From contig CM043962.1 in the NCBI GenBank assembly GCA_014529385.2, forward strand, positions 126,630,970-126,694,969: a stretch of DNA of 64,000 nt, read 5' to 3'. The translations under genes and the position numbers were made by a program. Below are positions 1 through 11,420 of this stretch, in pieces. Each line of letters begins with the position of its first letter. Positions within the stretch are counted from its first letter, which is position 1. A model generated the notes under the pieces. That model had not been told where the DNA came from. It ran no database searches and was given only the letters and a program-made list of their open reading frames with translations. This DNA comes from Adiantum capillus-veneris. Lineage: Eukaryota; Streptophyta; Polypodiopsida; Polypodiales; Pteridaceae.

Positions 1-2954
1 AAAGATAACTTTGGACACTTCTTTCCAACTTGCTTAAGACGTTGCTTCATGATTCTTAAATACACCCAATCTCCTTCCTTGATCGAAACATCCTGACGAT
101 GCTTATTAGCCTGTCGTGAATAAGATTCCCGAGCCTTGCTGAGCCGAAGCTTCACACTCTCAGAAGTCTCATCCAATGACTGACTTTCAGCATTGGCATC
201 AGGCATTTGACTGATCGAGCGAGTCAAAGGTGACTGGAACGGATGGCCAAAAGCTGCCTCATACGGAGTTCGACCAATAGCAGAAGAAAAAGAGTCATTC
301 AAAATAGCCTGTACCAATGGAAGATAGAGCTCCCACTGAGACTGTTGATCATGCATATATGACTTTAAAACATCAAAAGCAAACTGATTGTAAATTTCTG
401 TTTGACCATTTGACTATGGATGAAAAGCCGATGAAAAATTTAGCTTAGTGCCAAAATTTTCAAAGAGTGCGCGCCAAAAATTGGACGTGAACTTAACATC
501 CCTATCTGAAACAATTGACTTTGGCAAACCACAGAGGGGGTACCAATGCTTAATGAACAACCTTGCTACATCTTGTGCAGTAACTGTGGCTTTACCAGGA
601 ATCAACATGCAAAATTTGCTGAAACGATTAACAATTGTTAAACATCGAGTGATCCTTGAATGCAAACTTGGTGGTAGGTTAGTCACAAAATCCATAGAAA
701 TATCCTGAAAAGGTCCATCGGAAATAGGCAGCGGAAGCAAGAGGCCTTGCTGCTTACCTCGAGGAGCTTTTACTTTTTGACATATAGTGCACTGTGTGAC
801 ATAACGAAACACATCTTTTTGCATTTTAGGCCAATAAAAAAAACGTTCAATTTTTTCCAATGTGGTGTTTATTCCCCTGTGCCCACCCGTGAGAGAATCA
901 CGCATCATGCAATATGGTTGGCCTGAGAGAGGGCAACACACACAAACGGTGACGAAAAAACAACAATCCATCACGGATGAGATAGTTGCTTGGCCCTTGG
1001 GAAGTAAGAGCCTGCAACCAATGCTTACCAAACTGGGAATCCGCATACTGATTCTTCATGCTGTCAAAAGACTCACACTAAATAGAAAATGTGGTTCTTG
1101 GCTCGAGAGCCAAAATCTGTCCTTTGCGACTCAACGCATCTGCAAAACAGGGTTAGCTTTTCCAAGCACATACTCAATCAAATCTCCAAATTGCTCAAAA
1201 AATTGTGACCACCGTGCTTTGCGACGATCACTCCAATGTGCACTAGGCATAGACTGGGGCCACTTGAGGGCTTGATCATCTGTACGCACTGTAAACTCTC
1301 TACCATAAAGAAAATGCTTCCAATGCTTAAGAGAGTGAATGACAGACAAAAGTTTTTTATCATAAACTGAATAATTCTTTTCCGCACTATTGAGCTTCCG
1401 GCTAAGGAAAGCTACTGGACGACCATGCTGTTGAAGCACAGCGCCTATGGCGACATTGCTTGCATCCGTCCATACCTCAAAGGGATCATCCCAAGAGGCA
1501 AGGATAAGACACGGTGCTTCTGTCACCGCAACCTTGAGAGCTGTGAAAGCCTCTCAGCTGCCTTGGGCAAGTCTACGCGCTGACGGCGAGTCTTTACCCC
1601 TTTCAAAACATCAGTCATAGGTGCAGCAATGTGTGCAAAACTCTCTATGTGTGAACTATATGCTTGACATAAACCAAGAAAAGAACGCACATCATATGCA
1701 GTTTTGGGCAAATCCCAATTATGAACCTGTTCCACCTTCGCGGGATCTAGCTTGACGCCTTCTGCAGAAATGATATAACCCAGATAAGTGACTTCAGTAA
1801 GCAAAAATTCAGACTTCTTAGCTGCAATGTACAACTGACACTCATCCAAACGAGTTAGTACCCTTTCGGCATCTCTTTCATGTTGTTCCCACGATGCAGA
1901 AAAAATGAGAATATCATCTAAAAAGATGAACACACATACACCGACCATATCGCCGAAACGACCTACCATGAGACGATTGAATGTACCCACGGCACCTGTC
2001 AATCCAAAAGGCATAACAATATACTCCCATTGCCCTCGCTCGGTGTGAAAGGTGGTCTTGAAAATGTCGCCTTTGAATACCCGTACCTGATGGTATCCAC
2101 TTTTGAGATCGACTTTGCTGAAGACCTTTGCCCCATTGAGACTATCAAGGATATACTCAATGCGAGGCATCGGAAACTTGTTCTTGACGGTCATCTTGTT
2201 TAATGCCCTACAACACACAAACGAGACGAACCATCCTTCTTGCGAACAAACAAAATAGGAGTAGCAAAAGGACTTACACTAGGGCGTATGAATCCTCTAG
2301 CCACCAACTCCGTGAGTTGTCACTGTAACTCTTCCTCCTGTGTCTTGTTCAATTGATAGGGAGCCTTACTGACAGGCTGTGCTCCCTCCATAAGCTCGAT
2401 GCGATGGTCCTTCGGCCGCGCTGGTGGGAGACGAGGTGGAAGATCATCCTGCAAAAAGAGATGTTTAAACTTTGTAAACAACTCTGAATACTTAGCTAGA
2501 GTCTGAATGCTCTGGGAAACTGGAGCAGCATAGATGAATGCTGCTTGTGCTCCTCGTCGTAATTCCTGCTTTACCTGCACATGAGAGATGATAGGCAAAG
2601 AATGCAAGCCCTCCTCAGCACGAATGATGAGGGGGGAATCAGTTTTGGTGAGAGTGTTAGCCTCCCAATCAATGAGAGGGTTGAGTTCACGAAACCATCT
2701 TATGCCCAAAATCATCGCATCATGAGAGAGGAGACACAAGAAATTTCCTATTGAAAGAAGCTTGTTGAACGGTAAACATGACATCAAGGCACTCCTTCGT
2801 GATGAGAGAGTCCATACCAAGAGCGAAGCCAGAAACCTCGAGAGGAGATTTCTGACTAATCTCTAGGCGGGCTCTCTCAACAAGAGGGGGACTAATCACA
2901 TCATGCATACTACCTGGATCAAACAATATGATAAAACGCTGACCTTTTACATGA
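1..2954 (-). pseudogene. pol: gypsy G1 pol: protease, RT, RNase H, integrase (broken)
   Basis: Reading down from 2965, the protease active site is FDPGS, with Pro where Ser or Thr is usual (GAT-CCA-GGT complement at 2912-2920). The linker and RT follow (2218-1523), with SKVDLKSGYHQ, VMPFGL and a FLDDILIFS catalytic box. RNase H follows (1526-1131), with FEVWTDASNVAIGAVLQQ. Integrase (1046-1) has the His-His-Cys-Cys finger (HRGIN...CTICQ) and catalytic DISMDF and SDRDVKF. The reading frame changes at about 2.3, 1.53 and 1.1 kb and a stop lies at about 414-416, after which integrase continues to the edge (NGQTE-like glutamate region, then a basic tail). Non-functional. Confidence 0.88.
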
Positions 2955-2959
2955 CCATA

Positions 2960-4635
2960 TGTCACGAGGATGTGGCAATTGCTAGCTTGAGTCGTTGGTT
3001 TCTTTCCGATGATTTTGTTTTAATTTTTGGCACCCTCTTTTTAAAGTTGCAAATGATCGGACATTGCGTGGCCAGTGTGAAACGGCCGATGGCCGAGAGT
3101 TTCACCCGCAGTCAGGAAGGACAGGTCACCACGAGTTGGTCGGGCTAATCGGCACTGGAATCCGAGGAGTAAAAGGGTGTCTAGGCTCAGTTCAAAGTCA
3201 TTTTGGCCCCTCGCGACACTTATAAGTTGGTGGGTACTAGGAAATTAACTCAAAAGTGGCAAACTGGACACATGGCGGCTCCAGGCTGACTTGCCATGTC
3301 TGCAAGAAGAGGAGGCACCCAATTTGAGAGTGGGGGCTGATTTTTGCTTCATAGTGGTTGCTACAGTGTGTGTGAGTAGTGGGTGCAGGTGATCACAGCT
3401 TTAATGGAAAGCTTGCCTTCTCCCTTGCTCTATGTAGCGCGACGATTTGCTCTCGCGCATCTCTCTCCCCTTTGCACATATGGTAATGCCCCACTAGTTG
3501 GGCTTCTCAGATAACTATGTACAGTTTTGGGGGTTTTATGCGCGTTTGCCAAGGCAAGAGCCTTCTGTACAGGAACCGGATTAGCTAATTGCTAATCCCC
3601 TTCAAGTACGCACAGTTCCATCGTGAAGGAATGCGAGACATGTTGAGTTTTCTCGTGTGAAAACTCGTCCGATTTACAGGGGAAACTGTCCCATTGCGTG
3701 GGGGAGCACTTGAGACACATGTAGGCGTGCTCGCTCCGCTCGAAATGGTCCAAAACAGAGAATTACAGCCTTCTGTGTTTTTCTGCAGGTCTAGGGTTTC
3801 GCACCTAAACTGCAGGGAATTGCCTGGGGAGCCTCAAAAAGGCCTTGTGCTGCGTGTACAGGGCAGTAGGCACCAAACAGTGGCAAAACACCTATAGCTC
3901 ACTAGAAAGCTTCCATACTGCAAGGGAAAGTGTCCGCGACGTGTACTTTTGACCTACAGGGATATTTGCGTCAATATGTTGGCGAAATTGGGTCAAAAAC
4001 CTGCAATTACAGCCATGGACAGGTTTGGACAGCTTGGTGAGGGCTAGGTGCAAGGCTTCGGATCGTTTATTTGTCAGGGGAGACTCGGGAAAGCATTGGG
4101 TGCTTGTACAGGCCATTTCGTCCCGCGAGGAATCTCGTCTAAATCAAGGGGCAAGTGACCCTACAAGTGCGAGAGCTTGAGGGCTACCTAGAAAAGTGAT
4201 CGGCACGCAGATCGGAGCGCAAAAACAGAGAATTCAGCAAGCTGCAATTTCTCGCCAGGTTTTGCAAAGCGCTCTAAAGTGCGTGGAAAGTCAATGTTTG
4301 CTTGGGATTTTGTCCGTGGAGACTTCTACTGTCTTATGTTGCTGAAATCGGGTTGGAGTAGAGGAATTTCAGCCCGATAAAAGTGGGACATCTTGTGGAA
4401 GTTTACAGGTTTTCTCAAGTATAATAAGAATATAGAAAGATTGAAAGGGGCGCCAGTCTTTGGGGCCAACAGGGGGTCGTTGTCTGCTTGGTAGCGCTCT
4501 AGCTTCCAGGCCGTGGTTTGTCTTGAAGTGTTGAATTCCAGTCAGGCTTATTCGTGAAGTTCCTTTGTGTCGTAAAGTCTAAAGTAAAGAATTTCGGGTG
4601 AAAGCCAACGCCTACCGCCCCACGGGCCAGTTTCA
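2960..4635 (+). repeat. Solo gypsy LTR inserted in G1
   Basis: The 1,676-bp block starts TGTCAC and ends GTTTCA, as the LTR of element G4 does when read in the same sense. It shares diverged stretches with that LTR, such as the GGCAAGAG...TTAGCTAATTGCTAAT region near 3555-3600 and the GGGGCGCCAGTCTTTGGGGCC region near 4446. Flanks are CCATA (2955-2959) and CCATG (4636-4640), a 5-bp target duplication with one mismatch. No internal coding remains, so it is best read as the product of LTR-LTR recombination. Confidence 0.82.
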
Positions 4636-4640
4636 CCATG

Positions 4641-6084
4641 AGGGACTCATCAATGTGTGTGTCAGAGTTAGGAGAAGATGCAGGTTGGTTTGTGATAGTG
4701 CTTGTAGTTGTTGTGGGTGCCTTTTGTTCTTTAGGTGGGACTGTCTTAGGATAGGCCTTCTAAATGTGACCCTTGACGTGACATTGAAAACATCTACCTT
4801 CTTTAGCATAAATCACTTATTCTTCAGCCGTGACGTATTCTCCTACAATTCCTTGTGCAGCTTTTTCATCTGAGGTTAGCTTAGGTTTTGCAGGTGCTTT
4901 AGCTTTACCCTTAGATTCATTGTTAGAGTTCTTTTCCGAGGAATTAGAGAAAGAAGGGCTAGAAGCATTACCATTCTTACCATTCTGTGTGTTCTGAGAA
5001 TTCTGCGGGGTTTCTTGAGAAGTCTTGTTTTCCTTAGGCTTTCCTTTGTTGTGCTTTATCTCGTGTGCGAGAGCAATTGCTACCGCTTAGTTGAGATCGA
5101 TTCGATCAAGTACCTCGACATCAGAATTGATATACTCGTCCAATCCGTAAAGAAATGCCTCCTTGCGCTCCAAATCCGATTTGCGTAATTGAGTGCCGAG
5201 CTGCAAAACACGATTAGAGAAAGACATAACCGGCATACCATTTTGCTTGAGAGCGCGCCAATCGTTCTTCAATCGTGTGAGGTACTGAGGTGGCATAAAC
5301 CGAGCCTTGAGCTTGTCTTAGAAATCAGCCCAACTGAAGGACAGGGGCGTGAATTCGTCAGCTTCCTCTAGGTGTGCAGCTAACTATGCCTCTTACCATG
5401 CGTGGTACCAATTGATGGCATCGCTGGCAAGGTACATGGCTGTCGTCAAAACTTTGCTATTTCTTGTCTTCTTAGTTTCGCAAAATAAGCATTAAATTGA
5501 TGCAACCAAGGATGAATAACCGTAGCATCCATCTACCATCATACTTACTGAAAGTCAACTTCTCTGTGATTGGATGGTTGGAATCCGCATCGTGGCTTGC
5601 GCCACTTGATGAACTCCCACGATCTTTGGGTGGTTCGGACTTCGAGGCAAGTACTTGTCGAATCAATTCTTGAGTGCGTAGTTCTCGTTGAGCCTCACGC
5701 TCGATCTCCAAGGCCACTCTTTGAGCTTCACGCTCGGCCTCCATGGCCACTTTTTGAGCTGCACGCTCGGCCTCCAAGGCCGCGCTTTGAGCGGCACGCT
5801 CGGCCTCCAAGGCCGCGCTTCATGCTGCCGCTTCCTCCTTTCTTTGTCGTTTTCTTTCTTTGCGTTCGTCGCTCGCGTTCTAAAGCAAGGCGATTTGCTT
5901 CTTGTTTGTCCATCATGTCCATCATCTGCTTGACCATTGCCTCCATAGGGTTTGATACACTTGGTGGCGTAGATGGCGAAGGGGGAGGGTCGAAAAAATC
6001 TCCTGGTGGGGAAAATTCTTCGTCGCCTCTCTCATGCTCATCACCTGTATGCGAAGTATTCATCCCGCTTCGGGTGACGACCAT
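4641..6084 (-). pseudogene. gag: gypsy G1 gag (broken)
   Basis: Start chosen at the MVVTRSGM methionine (6084), because the related element G2 begins its gag with the same MV-TRSGM string. The N-terminal part is acidic and proline-rich. A coiled-coil follows, made of repeated AERAAQ-type units (about 5820-5640). A retrotransposon gag core follows (5296-5087; PQYLTRLKNDWRALKQ). A degraded zinc knuckle (CFQCHVKGHI) is near 4800-4780. Frame changes and stops split it into pieces. Gag would have formed the particle shell, but this copy cannot make it. It ends where the solo LTR entered. Confidence 0.8.
5690..5822 (-). repeat. Short tandem repeats encoding AERAAQ units in G1 gag
   Basis: About four units of roughly 30-33 bp share the plus-strand core GCACGCTCGGCCTCCAAGGC. 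Because the period is close to a multiple of three, the units encode repeated Glu/Ala/Gln segments expected to form a coiled coil. Confidence 0.75.
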
Positions 6085-6119
6085 GCACTTGATCTTTGGT
6101 TCTTAAGTCCACGAGGAAC

Positions 6120-6170
6120 TTGGGTTCTTGAGAGTCTTGAGGTTCTTGAGGTTCTTGAGGTTCTTGAGGG
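6120..6170. repeat. GTTCTTGAG minisatellite in G1 leader
   Basis: A 9-bp unit (GTTCTTGAG) is repeated four to five times between the PBS and gag start of G1. The same unit array occurs at the same relative place in G2 (about 9750-9870), so it is a family feature of the leader. Confidence 0.75.
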
Positions 6171-6505
6171 TTTCTTTCGCTTGCAAACCGTGTTTGAGAA
6201 GAATGTTCTCTTCACCCGAGTTCTACTCCTTTCCGCGGGCGCACCCCTTGGAGGCCTTGCGCTCACACCAAGGTTGCTTTTTTCCACCTCATGTCGATTG
6301 GCCGGCCGCTAAGTGCACGGTCCGCTCTCAATGAGTGAAAAGAGACACAAGGGGAGGCTGGACAAGCCCTTCTTTCCTGGGATTCTTGTCACTCTTCAAA
6401 AACACGATTAGGAATCGACACGCCCAAGCTTGAGTTCGTGTGACCTCAACAAGCCAAAAATTTTTTCTGTGGTTCTTTCCTTGAGTGATACAGAACACTG
6501 TCAAA

Positions 6506-6517
6506 GCTCTGATACCA
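6506..6517 (-). other. Primer binding site of G1 (initiator tRNA-Met type)
   Basis: The minus strand reads TGGTATCAGAGC just inside the LTR end (one base spacer). This is the common plant retrotransposon site complementary to the 3' end of initiator tRNA-Met, and it fixes the LTR boundary at 6519. Confidence 0.9.
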
Positions 6518-6518
6518 A

Positions 6519-7522
6519 TGTAAGGTGTAGCGGAATGAATGTTGTATTTTCTCAAGATCAGTGATCCATATTTGCTCAAGATTCCTTTTAGTTCTTATGG
6601 AAGGGAGAGACTTCCGTTCTTTATGGAGAGTGCTGTGATCACGAACAAAGTGAGTGGATATTGTGCGTGCAAGTGTATGAGATTGAGAGATAGGGAGAAG
6701 AGAGATATGACACCAGAGACGTTGTAAAACCCTCTTCCGAAGGCCCCTCTCGTCGGCGAGAGTGGTCTACTATTGATTGCACAAAGTGGTACAATGATGA
6801 TGCATGGAAACTAATGCAACTCGGGGCTATGTCGGTGACGACGACGGGGATGGTGACAATGACCTAAGGGCTGAAATCTGCAAGCTTTCAGCGGCTGTCC
6901 AAAAACGCTATCTGCTGAAATTTCGGGACTGCTTGGGGCTGCTGAAAATGCAGATTTGGCTGCTGTTTTTGAGGACTGAAAACGCTGATTGGTCTGCTGT
7001 TTTCGGGGCTGAAAAGCGCTGAGTATCTGCAGAGGTGTTAGGGCTGAAAAACGCTGTTTGAATTGCTGTCGCTAGGGCTGAAAACGCTGGGGGTTTGGTG
7101 CTGTTGTTGCTGAGAGAGGGGAGTACCTGCTGCCAAAGGCCTGTTGTGCTCGTTGCTCATCTGCCAAAGAGTGCTAGCTTTGGTTTGCTTATATATTTTC
7201 TTAGCCAAATTGCCCTACCTACTTTTGTTGGGAAGTCACTTAAATTAATAAGTGAAAAATGTCAAAATTAGGGAAAATAGGCTAAATGCAATGGAAAAAT
7301 CCCTAACTGATTCTAATGGATTCTGATGGAAATACTGATGATCATGCTGTGTGCACAACCAGAGGATATGCATCTATACCAAGTGACTGGGCATGCACGG
7401 TCTACGAATAGACTCACAAAAGTGCCAGATCACTTCTAATCTAGACTTGACCAGACTTGACGGAAACCCTGTTATGGTGTAGCTTGTCCACGGACACTTA
7501 GGGTTGGATGTGTCACGTGATA
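6519..7522 (-). repeat. 5' LTR of gypsy G1
   Basis: About 1,004 bp. The minus strand would start at 7522 and end CTTACA at 6519, next to the PBS. The outer end is GTCACGTGATA here and GTCACGTGACA in the two sister LTRs, so the terminal C has mutated. The inside carries many degenerate GCTGAAAACGCTG and CTGCAAAAACGCTG units (about 6870-7100). Confidence 0.82.
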
Positions 7523-8251
7523 GTTGCGGAATTTGACCGTGTGGCGAGGATCTACTGTGGGAAGATGAGATCTGCGAGGTTCGGGGGTTCTACTGCGGTT
7601 ACTGAATGCTGAAAACTGAAAACGCTGATGTTCTTGATGTTCTTGTCGCGAAGGTCTGCAAAAACGCTGCGGTGGATCTGCAAACCAAAAACACTAGGAC
7701 TGATTTGCTGTTTCGGGGGAAATCTGCTACCACTGGGGCTGGTCTGCTGTCTACTGTCCGTCGGGAATCTGCAAGTGCAAAAACGCTGGCTGATCTGGTG
7801 TAAAAACGCCAGGTCTTCTGGTGAGAGAAAAGGCGAGAGTTGTCGTGGAGATTGGTCTTGCTGAGAAGTTGCCTGTTGAACAAGGTGCTCCTGCTGCCTC
7901 TTCTGCCAAAAGTGCTAGCTCTGGTTTGCTTATATATTATCTTAGCAAAATTGCCCTACCTAGTTCCCAACAAAAGTCACTAAAAATAATAAGTGAAAAA
8001 TGTCAAAAATAGGAAAAATAGGTTTAATGCACTGGAAAATTTCCCTGATGGATTCTGATGGGAATGCTGATGATCATGTTGTGTGCAACTGGAGGATATG
8101 CATCTAATCTAAGTGTCTGGTCATGCACGGTCTGCGAACAGACTCACAAAAGTGCCAGATCACTTTCTATTCTAGATTGACTTGACTGACTGAACCCTGG
8201 TCATATTGTAGCTTGTCCACGGATACATAGGGTTGGATGTGTCACGTGACA
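7523..8251 (-). repeat. Partial 3' LTR of G2
   Basis: This 729-bp block matches the right two thirds of the LTR at 10230-11420, beginning at the GAATTTGACCGTG stretch. It abuts the outer end of the G1 LTR directly. On its other side lies a polypurine tract, so it is the 3' LTR of element G2 that has lost its inner end. Confidence 0.78.
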
Positions 8252-8264
8252 TCCCCTCCTTTTC
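8252..8264 (-). other. Polypurine tract of G2
   Basis: The minus strand reads TGAAAAGGAGGGGA immediately before the TGTCACGTGACA LTR start. This is the expected plus-strand primer site of an LTR retrotransposon. Confidence 0.75.
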
Positions 8265-8776
8265 AAAGTGAGGTATTGGTACCGAACTGTATGGCGTCGA
8301 GGGAGATCGCCAACAACATCCAAAATCTTGGAGAGGACTCTTCGCCGGCCCACTCTGATGTGTGGGTTGTGCGATACTTGAACTTCATAAAGGTCTGCAA
8401 TGCCTTCTTCTTTGGGCCACGCCGAAAGTGACACAAAGTCCTTTGTGGCTCCTTCAATGCTTCAACTTCGTCTAGAGTCATGCTTCTTCCTTCTTCAAGA
8501 ATGTCCGAGGCTGAAAATTCCTGAAACCACTTCCAGCACAAAAACATGAACATACCCATTCCATGTAAAGTGACTGGAAAAATACTATTCCTTCAAAAAA
8601 ACTATGCATGCAATGTAGATGAACATAGAGACAGAGTGCCAAACTGTTCATCAAACACATGCAAACAATGAGATTGAATATTGATGTTCTGATCTAAATC
8701 AGTCAACTGTGGCAAAACACAATGGAAATGCCTATGCTTGATGCTCAATCCTTCTTGTGCTCTTTCGGAAAGTGTG

Positions 8777-9730
8777 TCATGCCAAGGAAGAGACATGGAA
8801 TGTGACTTCCTTTCTTGAATGGTTACTTTTCATCATTTCATGAGAAATCCGCATACATTCGTGCTCATCGAACAATATGTCATGCCTTTGGAAAGGGATC
8901 ACATAAAGATAATGACTAAAATATAGGAAACGATCACAAATGAAACACTTGAACAATGCGTGCTGACTAATCATCCGAACACATAGTACTTCCTGTGGGG
9001 GTTCTTTGGACCTAGGCTCGAGAGCCAAGATCGGTTCTTTGTGATTGATCGAATCTTCCTGTGGGGGTTCTGTGGACCTTGACTTGAAAGCCAAGATCGG
9101 TTCGTGATTGATCGAATCTGCAACGAGGTTAGCTTCGCTAGAAAAAGCATCAACTAAACCATCATCCTTGTGAACAATCACGTCTTGATTATACAAATCA
9201 TCATGCTTGTCATTGTCATACAATTCTTCATGCTTATCCTTATCATTCAAATCATCATGCTCATCATCATGCAAATCTTGTGTGTCATGCTTTAGAGAAG
9301 TAGAGACTGAGAGAGTCTCCTTTTCCCGATTCTGTGCAAAGTGTGTCTGCACTTGAGAAAAGAGTCGCAACATCTTTTGCATTCTTGCTCTGGTCTCGCG
9401 ATCAAATCTTGCTTGTCTTTCTTTGTTCTTGCACGCGTGCTCACGCTCTATGGCTTCCATTCTTGCGTCGTATTCACGATCTATGGCTGTCCTTCTTTCT
9501 TCGTAGTCACGATCTATGGCTGCCCTTCTTTCTCCTTTTCTTGCTTTGCGTTTTAACTCCCCGTCCATCATCCTCTTGTGGAAAGCCTCCATAGGAGTTA
9601 GTGCAATCCTTGTCATAGATGGGGAAGGGGGAAGGTCGGAAAAACCTCCTGGTGGGGAAAATTCTTCTTCGCCTCTCTCATGCTCATCACCTTCAAGCGA
9701 AGTATCCATTCCGCTTCGAGTGATGACCAT
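8777..9730 (-). CDS. Gag-like protein of G2, partly intact
   Basis: Start taken at MVITRSGM (9730), homologous to the G1 gag start; an upstream in-frame methionine (9886) would only add repeat-encoded residues. About 317 codons are open. Visible parts are an acidic N terminus shared with G1 (DEHERGEEEFSPPGGF), a basic charged coiled-coil (RDYEERRTAIDREYDARMEA), an Asp/His-rich block (about 9290-9180) and two copies of a 21-residue SINHxEPILA unit. No zinc knuckle or enzyme domain is present. It may be a gag fused to unrelated sequence by deletion. Expression is unknown. Confidence 0.55.
   Translation of the reverse strand: MVITRSGMDTSLEGDEHERGEEEFSPPGGFSDLPPSPSMTRIALTPMEAFHKRMMDGELKRKARKGERRAAIDRDYEERRTAIDREYDARMEAIEREHACKNKERQARFDRETRARMQKMLRLFSQVQTHFAQNREKETLSVSTSLKHDTQDLHDDEHDDLNDKDKHEELYDNDKHDDLYNQDVIVHKDDGLVDAFSSEANLVADSINHEPILAFKSRSTEPPQEDSINHKEPILALEPRSKEPPQEVLCVRMISQHALFKCFICDRFLYFSHYLYVIPFQRHDILFDEHECMRISHEMMKSNHSRKEVTFHVSSLA
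8989..9120. repeat. Tandem duplication of about 65 bp in G2 gag
   Basis: Two adjacent units begin CTTCCTGTGGGGGTTCT and end GATTGATCGAAT. They encode the repeated SINHEPILAFK and SINHKEPILAL peptides; the first unit (plus-strand order) is three bases longer. Confidence 0.8.
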
Positions 9731-10216
9731 CCACTGAAGTCGTGGGTTCTTGTGGGCTTGGGTTCTTAAGTTCACAAGAACCTTGGGTTCTTGAGGGTCT
9801 TGGTGAGTTCTTGAGGTTCTTGCGGGTCTTGAGGTTCTTGGGTTCTTGAGTTCTTGAGGTTCTTGCGGCTCTTCTTTCGCTTGCAATCTGTGCTAGAGAA
9901 GGATTTTCTCTTCACCCGAGTTCTTCTCTTTTCCGTGGGCGCACCCCTTAGCGGCCTTGCGCTCACACCAAGGTTGCTTTTTCCCACCTCACGTCGATTG
10001 GCCGGCTGCTAAGTGCACGGTCCGCTCTTAATAAGTGAAAAGAAGCACAAGGGGAGGGTGGACAAGCCCTTCTTTCTTGGGTTTCCTGTCACTCTTCAAA
10101 AACACGAATAGGAATCGACACGCCCAAGAGGACTTGGGTTACGTGCGACCGCAACAAGCAAAAAAATTATGTGGTTCTTTTGGTTCTTTCCTTGAGTGAT
10201 TTAGAACACTGCCAAA

Positions 10217-10228
10217 GCTCTGATACCA
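10217..10228 (-). other. Primer binding site of G2 (initiator tRNA-Met type)
   Basis: The minus strand reads TGGTATCAGAGC one base inside the LTR end at 10230, as in G1. Confidence 0.9.
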
Positions 10229-10229
10229 A

Positions 10230-11420
10230 TGTAAGGTGCAGCGGAAGTGAATGTGGAACTTTGCTCAAGATGAGTGCTCCGAACTGTTCTTATGGAAGGG
10301 AGAGCCTTCCGTTCTTTAATGAGAGAGTGCAATGGACACAAACAAAGTGAATGGACAGTGTGCGTGAAGGTACATGAGACTGAGAGATAGAGAGAGAAGA
10401 GAATACGACACCACAATGTTGTCAAAACCCTCCTCCGAAGGCCCCACTCTCTATGGCGAGAGCGGTCTACTTATGATTGCACAAATCTCTACAATGCTTG
10501 GACTTGCCGACGATGTCGACGACGATGAAGACGACCACCAGACGGGCTGAAATCTGAAAATGCTAAGGGCTGAAATTTGAAAATATTTATCTGCTGAATT
10601 CTAACTCTATGTCGGTGACGATGTCGATGGCGACGATGCGAGGACGACGCGCTGAAAACGCAGATGCTGAAATCTGCGTTTTCCGGGTTGAATCTGTAAA
10701 CCTTGTGGAATCTGACCGTGCGGCGAGGATCTGCTGCGAGAAGGTGAGATCTGCGAGGTTTGGGGGTTCTACTGCGGTTACTTAATGCTGAAAACTGAAA
10801 ACGCTGATGTTCTTGTCGCGAAGGTTTGCAAAAACGTTGCGGTTGATCTGCAAACCAAAAGCACTAGGGCTGATCTGCTATTTCGGGGAAATCTGCTAAC
10901 GCTGGGGCTGATCTGCTGTCTACTATCGTCGGGAATCTCCAAGTGCAAAAATGCTGGCTGATCTGGTGCAAAAACGCCAGGTCTTCTGGTGAGAGAAAAC
11001 GCCATAGTTGTCGCGGGGGTTGGTCTTGCTGAGAAGTTGCCTGTTGAGCAAGGTGCTCCTACTGCCTCTTCTACCAGAAAGTGCTAGCTCTGATTTGCTT
11101 ATATATTATCTTAGCAAAATTGCCCTACCTAGTTCCCAACAAAAGTCACTAAAAATAATAAGTGAAAAATGTCAAAAATAGGAAAAATAGGTTTAATGCA
11201 TTGAAAAATTCCCCTGATGGATTCTGATGGGAATGTTGATGATCATGTTGTGTGCAACTGGAGGATATGCATCTAATCTAAGTGACTGGTCATGCACGGT
11301 CTACGAACAGACTCACAAAAGTGCCAGATCACTTTCTATTCTAGACTGACTTAACTGACTGAACCTTGGTCATGCTGTAGCTTGTCCACGGACACACAGG
11401 GTTGGATGTGTCACGTGACA
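10230..11420 (-). repeat. 5' LTR of G2
   Basis: 1,191 bp, TG at 10230 and CA at 11419-11420 (plus strand). It is similar along its length to 6519-7522 and 7523-8251 and carries the same GCTGAAAACGC-type short repeats. The outer flank is AAAAG. Beyond it lies gag of a different gypsy family (G3), so the G1-G2 pair sits inside G3. Confidence 0.85.

Larger units (their letters stand above)
1..7522 (-). mobile_element. Ty3/gypsy LTR retrotransposon G1 (decayed, runs off left edge)
   Basis: Read on the minus strand, the order is 5' LTR (6519-7522), primer binding site, repeat-rich leader, gag (about 6084-4641), protease, reverse transcriptase, RNase H and integrase down to base 1. The 3' end of integrase and the 3' LTR lie outside the window. 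Stops and frameshifts break every domain, so it is not autonomous. A solo LTR (2960-4635) interrupts the gag-protease boundary. The order RT-RNase H-integrase is the Ty3/gypsy order. Its 5' LTR abuts a second, related element (G2), forming a tandem pair. Confidence 0.9.
7523..11420 (-). mobile_element. Gag-only gypsy derivative G2
   Basis: Minus-strand order: LTR (11420-10230), PBS, leader with GTTCTTGAG repeats, a gag-like ORF, a short degenerate segment, polypurine tract (8252-8264), partial LTR (8251-7523). The internal part is only about 2 kb and has no recognisable protease, RT or integrase. It would depend on enzymes from a relative such as G1, with which it shares LTR sequence, PBS, leader repeats and gag start. 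It lies in direct tandem with G1. TSDs cannot be checked because the left end of the pair is outside the window. Confidence 0.75.

Noticed and set aside
5570-6106. 178-codon plus-strand ORF opposite G1 gag
   Set aside because: Antisense shadow of the repeated gag coiled-coil codons.
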